Origin: Clostridia bacterium
Lineage (GTDB): Bacteria > Bacillota > Clostridia > Oscillospirales > SIG627
NCBI GenBank assembly: GCA_017408325.1
Contig: JAFQUW010000175.1
Coordinates: 1-5,033, forward strand
Direction of reading: 5' to 3'
Length of the DNA: 5,033 bases
The notes beneath the pieces are model-generated. The model saw only the letters and a program-made list of their open reading frames with translations, ran no database searches and had not been told where the DNA came from. Positions 1 through 5,027 of this stretch are shown one piece after another. How positions within the stretch are numbered: position 1 is the first letter of the stretch; every line of letters begins with the position of its first letter. A program made the translations under genes and the position numbers.

Positions 1-141
1 GCCACCGGAAAGGCAGGCCGTTCCATGGCTACTGCAGGCCTCGTCTGCTCGATCATTGCCCTCGGTCTCATCGCCTTGATCCTGGTGCTCGGCATCATCG
101 CTGCCGGCGCGATCATGGGTGCCGTCGGCGGCCTTCTGTGA
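1..141 (+). CDS. C-terminal end of a small DUF4190-like membrane protein (5' truncated by window)
   Basis: Frame 1 is open from the first base to a TGA at 139-141, giving the last 46 residues. They begin ATGKAGRSMATAGLVC and continue as about 30 hydrophobic residues rich in Ile, Leu, Gly and Ala, ending GAVGGLL. The pattern of a short polar lead with GK, then (M)AxAGLVC, then a long Gly-punctuated hydrophobic stretch resembles DUF4190-type small membrane proteins, which often carry an N-terminal zinc-ribbon or proline-rich segment. The hydrophobic stretch is long enough for one long helix or a tight hairpin. Its function is unknown. The start and N-terminal domain lie outside the window, so the family call is tentative. 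No convincing intrinsic terminator follows; the T-rich bases at 143-180 have only a 5-bp dyad. Confidence 0.6.
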   Translation, partial: ATGKAGRSMATAGLVCSIIALGLIALILVLGIIAAGAIMGAVGGLL

Positions 142-180
142 TCCTTTTTTGAGATTTCCGAAATTTTTCTGATTTTCCCC

Positions 181-209
181 TTGCACTTCGGCGCGGAATG
201 TGTTATGAT
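181..209 (+). promoter_or_regulatory. Promoter of the tRNA-Ala gene
   Basis: A -35 box TTGCAC (181-186) and a -10 box TATGAT (204-209) are separated by exactly 17 bases. TGT directly before the -10 box makes an extended -10. Transcription would begin near 216, leaving a leader of about 10 bases before the mature tRNA at 227. This fits a vegetative sigma-70/SigA promoter. Confidence 0.75.
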
Positions 210-226
210 AAGTACCGCGCCAAAAC

Positions 227-279
<53 letters not shown>

Positions 280-302
<23 letters not shown>

Positions 303-367
303 AACAAAAAAAGCACCCAACGGGGTGCTTTTTTGTTTGTTTGTGCGAAGACGTGGGGGGATTCGAA
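280..367. repeat. Imperfect long inverted repeat joining the tRNA T-loop/3' end to sequence beyond the terminator
   Basis: The left arm starts with TTCGAATCCC (280-289, T loop and T stem) and runs through the tRNA 3' end into CAAACAAAA and GCACCC. The right arm, read in reverse complement from 367, gives TTCGAATCCC, then CCACGTC, a few extra bases, then CAAACAAAC, and finally GCACCC of the terminator. The arms therefore match in order over about 40 bases, with the terminator loop at the centre. The match stops outside 280 and 367. It may be an inverted duplication of the tRNA 3' end and trailer, or the remains of an oppositely oriented tRNA. Confidence 0.6.
306..341 (+). terminator. Intrinsic terminator of tRNA-Ala
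   Basis: The stem GCACCC (313-318) pairs with GGGTGC (323-328) around a four-base AACG loop. It is extended by A7 on the left and T6 on the right, with the T run at 329-334 serving as the release tract. It begins four bases after the tRNA CCA end. The flanking A/T tracts make it plausible in both directions. Confidence 0.9.
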
Positions 368-658
368 GTGCGCGGGAGGGATTTGCTTTTTCCTTTTTCA
401 CATTCCAAATGAAAAAATTGGAAAAACGCGCCGGTCGGATTTCCCGAAAGAGCGTGACGGTACGCGCGGCTGTGTGCGCGTTGCGCTTCGTGCGCACCTC
501 AAGCGATTGTGGTTTGTTTTTTTGGTTTCCACAAGGGGTGGCGGTTGGCAGAAAACGGTGCGGTTCGTTTTTGAAAAAAGGTGCAAAATAAGAAGAAATA
601 AAGGGCGGCGTTTTTTGTCGAGTGCGGCGAAAAACGGGCGTTTTTCAAAAAAATCCTC
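368..658. other. Intergenic stretch without a credible gene; AT-tract/CG inverted repeats
   Basis: Reading frames here give Arg/Phe/Lys-rich products with no ribosome binding site or recognisable domain. Visible structure is limited to small dyads. TTCCAA (403-408) faces TTGGAA (418-423). GTGCGC (474-479) faces GCGCAC (492-497). GAAAACG (551-557) faces CGTTTT (566-571). CGTTTTTTGTCG (609-620) pairs with 625-636 around AGTG. GAAAAACG (629-636) faces CGTTTTTC (639-646) and so overlaps the preceding hairpin. None has the form of a clear terminator. No known ncRNA class was recognised. Confidence 0.5.
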
Positions 659-687
659 TTGACAACAAGCGGGATTGATGCTATAGT
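659..687 (+). promoter_or_regulatory. Strong promoter of the discoidin-domain surface protein gene
   Basis: A perfect -35 TTGACA (659-664) and a -10 TATAGT (682-687) are spaced 17 bases apart, with TGC just before the -10 box (extended -10). A-rich sequence upstream (647-653) could act as an UP element. The start site should lie near 694, giving a leader of about 45 bases. The near-consensus elements predict high expression. Confidence 0.85.
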
Positions 688-739
688 AATCGTGCATCTC
701 TTTGGATCAAACACAAACAATTTTTTGGAGGAAACAAAC

Positions 740-1600
740 ATGAAGAAATTTCTTTCTCTCATCGCGGTGATCCTCGTTCTGGCGACTGTTCTGACCGTGA
801 GCGTCAGCGCCGCTGAAAAGATCACCATCAGTAGTGCCAAGAGCGACACTACCTACAAGAACATCGACCAGGCTACCGGTCTTGATAAGGCCGGCGCGGA
901 ATCCGCTGTCGAAAACCTCAGACCCTCCGTCGGTCTTTGGTACAACGGTTCCACCACCTACGAGCCCTCCGCAGACTCCATCGCTCAGGCCGGCGAACGC
1001 TACCTGACTCTGGGTCTTGCTCAGGACGCTGATATCTCTTCCATCAAGATTCAGTGGTACCAGGGCGGCTCTTCCGTCACCGACATCACCGGTGAAAAGG
1101 CTCGCACCTACTTCTTCAAGATCGAAGCTTCCGATAAGGCTGAAGGCGAAGACAACTTCACTCAGATCTATCCTGCTTCCGGCGACGGCACTTCCGGCAC
1201 CGGCACCGATTTCGAAGAATACACCTGCACCTTCGCCAACGCTAAGCGCATCCGCATCTGGGGCTACGGCAACGACGGCGGCTCGGACAACCTCGGCGCG
1301 TACAACTTTGCCATCCGTAACATCGAAGTTTACGGTACCGGCAAGGGCGGCTCCGGCGCGAACGTCGGCGGTTCTGCTTCCAGCCAGGGCAGCGTTGACA
1401 AAAACGACGGCTCCGGCAACATCAAGGACGATTCCAACACCGGCAACGGCAGCACCACCAATCCCGGCGGCAACGGCGGCAACGGCGGCTCTCAGGCTCC
1501 CACTACCGGCGATTTTGAGAACCTTCTCATCTTCGGCACCGTGGCAGTTCTGTCCTGCGCGGCGGTCGTGATCATCCGCAAGAAGATCCGCGAGAGATAA
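740..1600 (+). CDS. Secreted F5/8 type C (discoidin-like) domain protein with C-terminal sortase-like anchor
   Basis: The product has 286 residues. The ATG is fixed by GGAGG at 727-731 eight bases upstream; the frame stays open further back, but only into the promoter. Residues 1-25 form a signal peptide (MKKF, hydrophobic core, cleavage near VSA-A). Residues about 35-200 look like one beta-sandwich of the F5/8 type C/CBM32 kind. Its visible strands include YLTLGL, DISSIKIQWY, YFFKIEAS, FEEYTCTF, AKRIRIWGYG and FAIRNIEVYG, the usual end of this fold. Such domains bind carbohydrate or other surface ligands; the ligand here cannot be told. Residues 201-252 are a Gly/Asn/Ser/Thr linker. The C-terminus has APTTGD (253-258), a helix (about 261-279) and RKKIRER, the layout of a cell-wall sorting signal with Ala in place of Leu in LPXTG. 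No catalytic domain is present. The gene is monocistronic between a strong promoter and terminator, and probably highly expressed. Confidence 0.85.
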   Translation: MKKFLSLIAVILVLATVLTVSVSAAEKITISSAKSDTTYKNIDQATGLDKAGAESAVENLRPSVGLWYNGSTTYEPSADSIAQAGERYLTLGLAQDADISSIKIQWYQGGSSVTDITGEKARTYFFKIEASDKAEGEDNFTQIYPASGDGTSGTGTDFEEYTCTFANAKRIRIWGYGNDGGSDNLGAYNFAIRNIEVYGTGKGGSGANVGGSASSQGSVDKNDGSGNIKDDSNTGNGSTTNPGGNGGNGGSQAPTTGDFENLLIFGTVAVLSCAAVVIIRKKIRER

Positions 1601-1621
1601 GAAATTCAATCATTGATTGAT

Positions 1622-1665
1622 AAAAGCGCACCCGATTTGGGTGCGCTTTTCTCTTTGTTTTCGTT
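1622..1665 (+). terminator. Intrinsic terminator after the surface protein gene
   Basis: AAAAGCGCACCC (1622-1633) pairs perfectly over 12 bases with GGGTGCGCTTTT (1639-1650) around a GATTT loop. It is followed by a T-rich tail (CTCTTTGTTTT). It lies 21 bases after the stop codon and closes the transcription unit. The core GCACCC/GGGTGC is the same as in the tRNA terminator at 306-341. Confidence 0.93.
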
Positions 1666-1711
1666 TTCTTGCGGTTCGGTCGGTGTTTTTGACTTTGTGA
1701 AAAAGTGGAGT

Positions 1712-1740
1712 TTGCAAAATTGACAGATCTGTGGTAAAAT
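1712..1740 (+). promoter_or_regulatory. Promoter of the M23 peptidase gene with an internal palindrome
   Basis: A -35-like TTGCAA (1712-1717) and a -10 TAAAAT (1735-1740) are spaced 17 bases apart, with TGG before the -10 box (extended -10). The spacer contains the perfect palindrome ACAGATCTGT (1723-1732), which could be an operator. A consensus TTGACA at 1720-1725 is only 9 bases from the -10 box and cannot act with it. The start site should be near 1747. Confidence 0.65.
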
Positions 1741-1789
1741 ACATTCCGATTATAAGATCACAATGGGTGATTGTTTCAAATTTTTTCGC

Positions 1790-1798
1790 AAAGGAGGG
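1790..1798 (+). promoter_or_regulatory. Ribosome binding site that decides a GTG start
   Basis: AAAGGAGGG matches the anti-Shine-Dalgarno sequence very well and stands six bases before GTG at 1805. The in-frame ATG at 1763 has no such site and lies only about 16 bases after the predicted transcription start. GTG 1805 is therefore the better start. Confidence 0.85.
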
Positions 1799-1804
1799 AA
1801 CAGC

Positions 1805-3721
1805 GTGTCGAAAAAGACTCGGGCAAACGCTTCGAACCACGTGAAAACGCGGTGGTTTTTCTCGCGTGTTTTGGTCGTTGGTGTACGCATTCTCCTCCTT
1901 CCCGTGACCCTTCTTTGGGGCGCGGGCACTCTGCTTTGGTCGATTCCGTTTCGCGCCGCCGATCTTCGCCGCCGTGCCAAGCACCCGTTTTTGTGTCAGG
2001 ACGCCCTGGATCGTTTTTTGGTCGGAAAAGATCCGTCCGTCGGTTTCTGGGATCTGTACTGCTGTTTCCGCAACTTCCGTCTGTCCCGTGCGGACAGTTT
2101 TTTCAACGCCGCTTACACCCGCGCAGCCGAGCGCACGTACCGCGGAGTTCGCCGCGCACCGCGTGGTGTGCCGAAGCACCCCGCCGGTTGGTTCGGTGAG
2201 AAAAGTGCACATACAGAACGGCGGGGCGCGCGCATTTGGCTCAACACTCTCACCGTTCTTCCGAAGATCTTTTTATACGTCCCGTCCCGGCTGTCCGCCT
2301 CGATGCACCGCTTTGGGCGCGCGATGGAAAATTCCCAGACCGCCATCGGTGCCGCCGCGCGTTTCTTGCGTCGCCGCGGTGCGATTCTGGTCCCGCTTGC
2401 TCTGGCACTTGCGGTCGGAGGCGTGATCGGGTATTACTCCACGGTGAAACTCTCTTTTGCCGTGCGCGTGGGTGACGAGACGATCGGTTACGTCGAAAGT
2501 CGCCAGGAACTCCTCGACGCGATCCGCGAGACGGAAAACGCCGTTTCGACGTCGCTCGGATCCTCGTTCAAACTGCCCGAAAACATTTCCTATTCGCTGT
2601 CCCGCTCGATCAATCCGACGTATCTGTCAAAGTCGGAACTCGTTGACGCGCTGTCCGCCTATACCACGGATTACGTGAAGGTAGGCTACGCGTTGTACGT
2701 CGACGGGAAACTCGTTGCCGCCAGCGAAAACGAGGGGAAACTGCGCACGCTTCTCGACGACGCGCTCAAGAAAGCAAAGAAAAAAGCAGGCAAAGAGATC
2801 TCACTGCTTTCCGACGCGCGTATTCTCTACCAGAACTGTCCCATTGAGGCGTTTTTGTCCGACGAGGAGCTCGACGATTTGTTTTCCAAAGTAAAAAGCA
2901 ACAAAGGAGAGGCGAGCGTGCAACTCTCCGCGTATCAACCGACGACGCTTCCCGTGGTGAAAAAACTTTCCGACGGACAGGCGTATTGCTATACGATCGG
3001 CTTTTCGCAACAGAATGTGGCTACCCAAAAACTCTCCCTCGTCTACGGCGCAAGCCGCATTGAGGAGGAGACGTCCCCCGTTCCCTTCAACATCACCTAT
3101 CGCGAGAGTGACACCATCTACGAGGGCGCGCAGTACGTCCATCAAAAGGGTGTCGCCGGCGAGAAACTCACCACCTACACTGTCTATTACAGCGGTGAAA
3201 CAGAGTATTCGCGCGAGGTTTTGAGCGAGGCGACCCTGACCGAGCCGATCGATCAGATCGTTCTCATCGGCACGAAGCCGTTGCCGCTTTTCGAGAACGA
3301 AGAGGGAATCGTCGGCAGTCAGAAGATCTTTATTTCCCCCGTGTTCGGCGAGATCTCGAGTCACTTCGGTCTGCGCGACATGAACAACGACGGCGTGCTT
3401 GAATCGGGTCACTCGGGCATCGACATTCCCGCGACGGACGGAACACCGTTGTATGCCGCCGGAAGCGGTGTGGTCCTGGAGGCGGGCGACACGGGCAATT
3501 CCTACGGCATCGCCGTCAAGATCTTGCACGAAAACGGGCTTGTGACCTATTACGCGCACATGTCCGCCGTCACGGTGAAAGTCGGGCAGTCCGTCAGCCA
3601 GAACCAGATGATCGGAAACGTCGGTATGACGGGATACGTCACGGGCGCCCACGTGCATTTCGAGGTGCGTCTGCCCAGTGGCGTTCAGGTCAATCCCATC
3701 AACTATCTCATCGGATATTGA
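1805..3721 (+). CDS. Membrane-anchored G5 domain and M23 (LytM/lysostaphin-type) metallopeptidase
   Basis: The product has 638 residues and starts with GTG. The C-terminal M23 domain (about 510-638) carries the complete zinc site: HxGxD with H536 and D540, and HVH with H618 as ligand and H616 beside it; H585 in YYAHM is the usual active-site histidine. Such enzymes cut peptidoglycan cross-bridges or stems, or act as scaffolds. A G5 domain (about 424-490) precedes it. Residues about 213-420 form an extracytoplasmic region beginning with a VGDETIGYV segment. A clear membrane helix spans about 192-212. The N-terminal region of about 190 residues is Arg-rich and contains a hydrophobic stretch at about 23-45, giving an uncertain topology. 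A DMNNDGVLE loop (525-533) resembles an EF-hand calcium site and ends at zinc ligand H536. In Clostridium-type genomes an M23 peptidase is often near minD and mgsA, as here. An envelope-remodelling role is inferred. Confidence 0.9.
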   Translation: MSKKTRANASNHVKTRWFFSRVLVVGVRILLLPVTLLWGAGTLLWSIPFRAADLRRRAKHPFLCQDALDRFLVGKDPSVGFWDLYCCFRNFRLSRADSFFNAAYTRAAERTYRGVRRAPRGVPKHPAGWFGEKSAHTERRGARIWLNTLTVLPKIFLYVPSRLSASMHRFGRAMENSQTAIGAAARFLRRRGAILVPLALALAVGGVIGYYSTVKLSFAVRVGDETIGYVESRQELLDAIRETENAVSTSLGSSFKLPENISYSLSRSINPTYLSKSELVDALSAYTTDYVKVGYALYVDGKLVAASENEGKLRTLLDDALKKAKKKAGKEISLLSDARILYQNCPIEAFLSDEELDDLFSKVKSNKGEASVQLSAYQPTTLPVVKKLSDGQAYCYTIGFSQQNVATQKLSLVYGASRIEEETSPVPFNITYRESDTIYEGAQYVHQKGVAGEKLTTYTVYYSGETEYSREVLSEATLTEPIDQIVLIGTKPLPLFENEEGIVGSQKIFISPVFGEISSHFGLRDMNNDGVLESGHSGIDIPATDGTPLYAAGSGVVLEAGDTGNSYGIAVKILHENGLVTYYAHMSAVTVKVGQSVSQNQMIGNVGMTGYVTGAHVHFEVRLPSGVQVNPINYLIGY

Positions 3722-3756
3722 GTGTGAAAAAAGACGATTTTCTCGCGCGTTTATCG

Positions 3757-3786
3757 TTGACTTGACCGCGCGTTTTGTGCTAAAAT
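3757..3786 (+). promoter_or_regulatory. Probable promoter of the minD-like/mgsA-like pair
   Basis: TTGACT (3757-3762) and TAAAAT (3781-3786) are 18 bases apart, with TGC just before the -10 box (extended -10). The predicted start near 3793 is only about 14 bases before the ATG, so the leader is very short. The nine-base direct repeat CGCGCGTTT (3744-3752 and 3767-3775) flanks the -35 box. No strong terminator separates this from the M23 gene, so read-through from upstream is also possible. Confidence 0.6.
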
Positions 3787-3806
3787 AAAAGCGAAAAGAG
3801 GCCGAT

Positions 3807-4589
3807 ATGAGTCGCGTATTGATGTTCACGTCCTTAAAAGGCGGGGTCGGAAAGACCACCGCCGCCTCCGCGCTCGGTTTTGCGCTGAGTTTTTTGGGTG
3901 CGCGCGTGTTGTGCGTGGACTTGGATTTCGGTGTGCGCGGACTTGATCTTGCCTTGGGAGCGGAGACGCTCTGCGGCGCGGACGTGCTGGACGTGATCCG
4001 CGACGGACTCGATCCGCGGCAAGAGGCCGCCTGCCTTTCGGAGAATCTCTTTTTTCTGCCCGCGCCCGCCCTGTTTAACACACGGGAAGAGAGCGCGTTG
4101 ACAAAGGAAACACTCGATCGATTTCTCCTCTGCGCAAGGGAGGAATTTGACTTTGTATTGCTCGATCTGCCCGCGGGCGGCGGGGAACTGTTTCTACCCT
4201 TGGCAAAAAACGAGCACGTGACCGATGCACTCGTCGTGTCCACCGCGGAAGAGACGGCTCTTCGCGCGGCGGAACAGACGGCGTTTGAGATCCGCTGTGC
4301 CTGTTCGACGACGGACGTGCATTTGATCTTGAACCGCTGTCCGATGCGAAAGAACCTTTCGCGTTCGCTGTTTGAAATGGCGCAGGACGCCTCCTGTGCC
4401 GTGCTCGGCGTCGTGCCGGAGGACGCGCTTGTGCGCGAGAGTGCCGCGCACGGCATCGCGCCCACGCGCTTGCCGCAGTCGCCTTCTTCGCAGGCGTATT
4501 GGAACATCGCATCAAGGCTTTTGGGCGGGCGCGTCCCGCTTCTCTCTGGGATTGCGAGCCGAAGATTGCGCTCGTCGTTGCTCGGCTGA
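3807..4589 (+). CDS. minD: MinD-family deviant Walker ATPase (division-site/envelope positioning)
   Basis: The product has 260 residues, close to the usual 265-270 for MinD. A modest ribosome binding site, AAGAGG (3796-3801), precedes the ATG by five bases. The deviant Walker A is KGGVGKTT (11-18) with signature K11 and K16. VDLDFGVRGLDLALG (37-51) is the MinD-type switch region with D38 and D40. Walker B is FVLLDLPAG (116-124) with D120. The C-terminal YWNIASRLLG...VPL and the last helix SRRLRSSLLG match the MinD end, where a membrane-targeting amphipathic helix lies. ATP-driven dimerisation and membrane binding are thus expected. MinD normally recruits MinC to block FtsZ and is controlled by MinE or DivIVA/MinJ; no minC or minE is in the window. 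Compared with remembered E. coli MinD, N45 is Gly, I125-E126 are Gly-Gly, P145 is Ala, D152 is Ala (A154) and D154 is Glu (E156). It is therefore a divergent MinD and may serve another partner. Confidence 0.85.
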   Translation: MSRVLMFTSLKGGVGKTTAASALGFALSFLGARVLCVDLDFGVRGLDLALGAETLCGADVLDVIRDGLDPRQEAACLSENLFFLPAPALFNTREESALTKETLDRFLLCAREEFDFVLLDLPAGGGELFLPLAKNEHVTDALVVSTAEETALRAAEQTAFEIRCACSTTDVHLILNRCPMRKNLSRSLFEMAQDASCAVLGVVPEDALVRESAAHGIAPTRLPQSPSSQAYWNIASRLLGGRVPLLSGIASRRLRSSLLG

Positions 4590-4612
4590 GCGGGCACCAT
4601 TTTATCAAAACG

Positions 4613-4620
4613 AAAAGGAG
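4613..4620 (+). promoter_or_regulatory. Ribosome binding site of the mgsA-like gene
   Basis: AAAAGGAG ends eight bases before the ATG at 4629. The 39-base gap after the minD-like stop contains no promoter or terminator, which supports co-transcription. Confidence 0.75.
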
Positions 4621-4628
4621 TAGGCTGT

Positions 4629-5027
4629 ATGAACATTGTCATCATCGCGGAAGACGCAAAGAAGGAACTGATGACCGAGTTTTGCATCGCCTACTATGCG
4701 ACGCTTGCAAAACACAGCCTCTGTTCTACGGGAACGACGGGGAAGATCCTCGCCGAAGTGACGGGACTGCCCATCGAGATTTTGCTTCCCGGCGAGGGCG
4801 GCGGCATTCAGCAGATCGCCTCGCGCATCTCTTACGACGAGGTGGACGTCGTGTTCTTTTTCCGCAACTCGTCGCTGGAGAACACGTATACCGAGTTTGA
4901 GCTGACGCTTCTGCGCCTCTGCGACACCTACAATATCCCGATCGCGACGAACATCGCGACGGCGGAAGCCCTGGTGCTTGCCCTCGGTCGCGGGGACTTG
5001 GACTGGCGCATCAATTTAAAGAACTGA
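4629..5027 (+). CDS. mgsA: Methylglyoxal synthase-fold protein lacking the catalytic residues (MgsA-like pseudoenzyme)
   Basis: The product has 132 residues, a typical length for Firmicutes MgsA. The family pattern is clear throughout: MNIVIIAED at the start, FCIAY, STGTTGK (33-39, phosphate-binding loop), GGIQQIASRI, DVVFFFR, LLRLCDTYNIPIATNIATAE and GRGDLDWR near the end. True MgsA converts dihydroxyacetone phosphate to methylglyoxal and phosphate in the cytoplasm. Aligned by eye to remembered E. coli MgsA, H19 is E8, catalytic D71 is I60 (GGDQQ reads GGIQQ), D91 is N80, H98 is Y87, D101 is F90 and phosphate-contacting S65 is P54. D20 (D9) and the GTTG loop remain. The frame is intact and the ends are normal, so it is not a decayed gene. 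Synthase activity is unlikely; a ligand-binding or regulatory role, as for the MGS-like domain of carbamoyl-phosphate synthetase, is an inference. It sits 39 bases after the minD-like gene. Confidence 0.85.
   Translation: MNIVIIAEDAKKELMTEFCIAYYATLAKHSLCSTGTTGKILAEVTGLPIEILLPGEGGGIQQIASRISYDEVDVVFFFRNSSLENTYTEFELTLLRLCDTYNIPIATNIATAEALVLALGRGDLDWRINLKN

Noticed and set aside
659..739. Upstream start for the surface protein gene
   Set aside because: The extra 27 codons would overlap the -35 and -10 boxes, and the signal peptide begins exactly at ATG 740 behind a strong ribosome binding site.
1345..1500. Possible tandem repeat in the Gly-rich linker DNA
   Set aside because: The GGC/AAC/TCC recurrence is codon-level low complexity of a Gly/Asn/Ser linker, without a regular repeat unit.
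707..1609. Minus-strand open frame opposite the surface protein gene (about 300 codons)
   Set aside because: Val/Gly/Ala-rich shadow of the C-ending codons in the real gene, and it extends into the strong terminator.
1720..1725. TTGACA as the -35 box of the M23 gene
   Set aside because: The distance to TAAAAT is only 9 bases and no other suitable -10 box lies 16-18 bases downstream; TTGCAA at 1712 fits with 17.
1763..1804. ATG 1763 as start of the M23 gene
   Set aside because: It has no Shine-Dalgarno sequence, and AAAGGAGGG would lie inside the coding region; GTG 1805 is well placed.
2801..4687. Long open frame on the minus strand (about 628 codons)
   Set aside because: It runs antisense across three well-supported genes, has no recognisable domain and has a Ser/Arg/Ala-rich composition typical of a shadow frame in GC-rich coding DNA.
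4499..4900. Plus-strand frame overlapping the minD-like and mgsA-like genes
   Set aside because: It is an out-of-frame shadow across two recognised genes, with no ribosome binding site and no domain.
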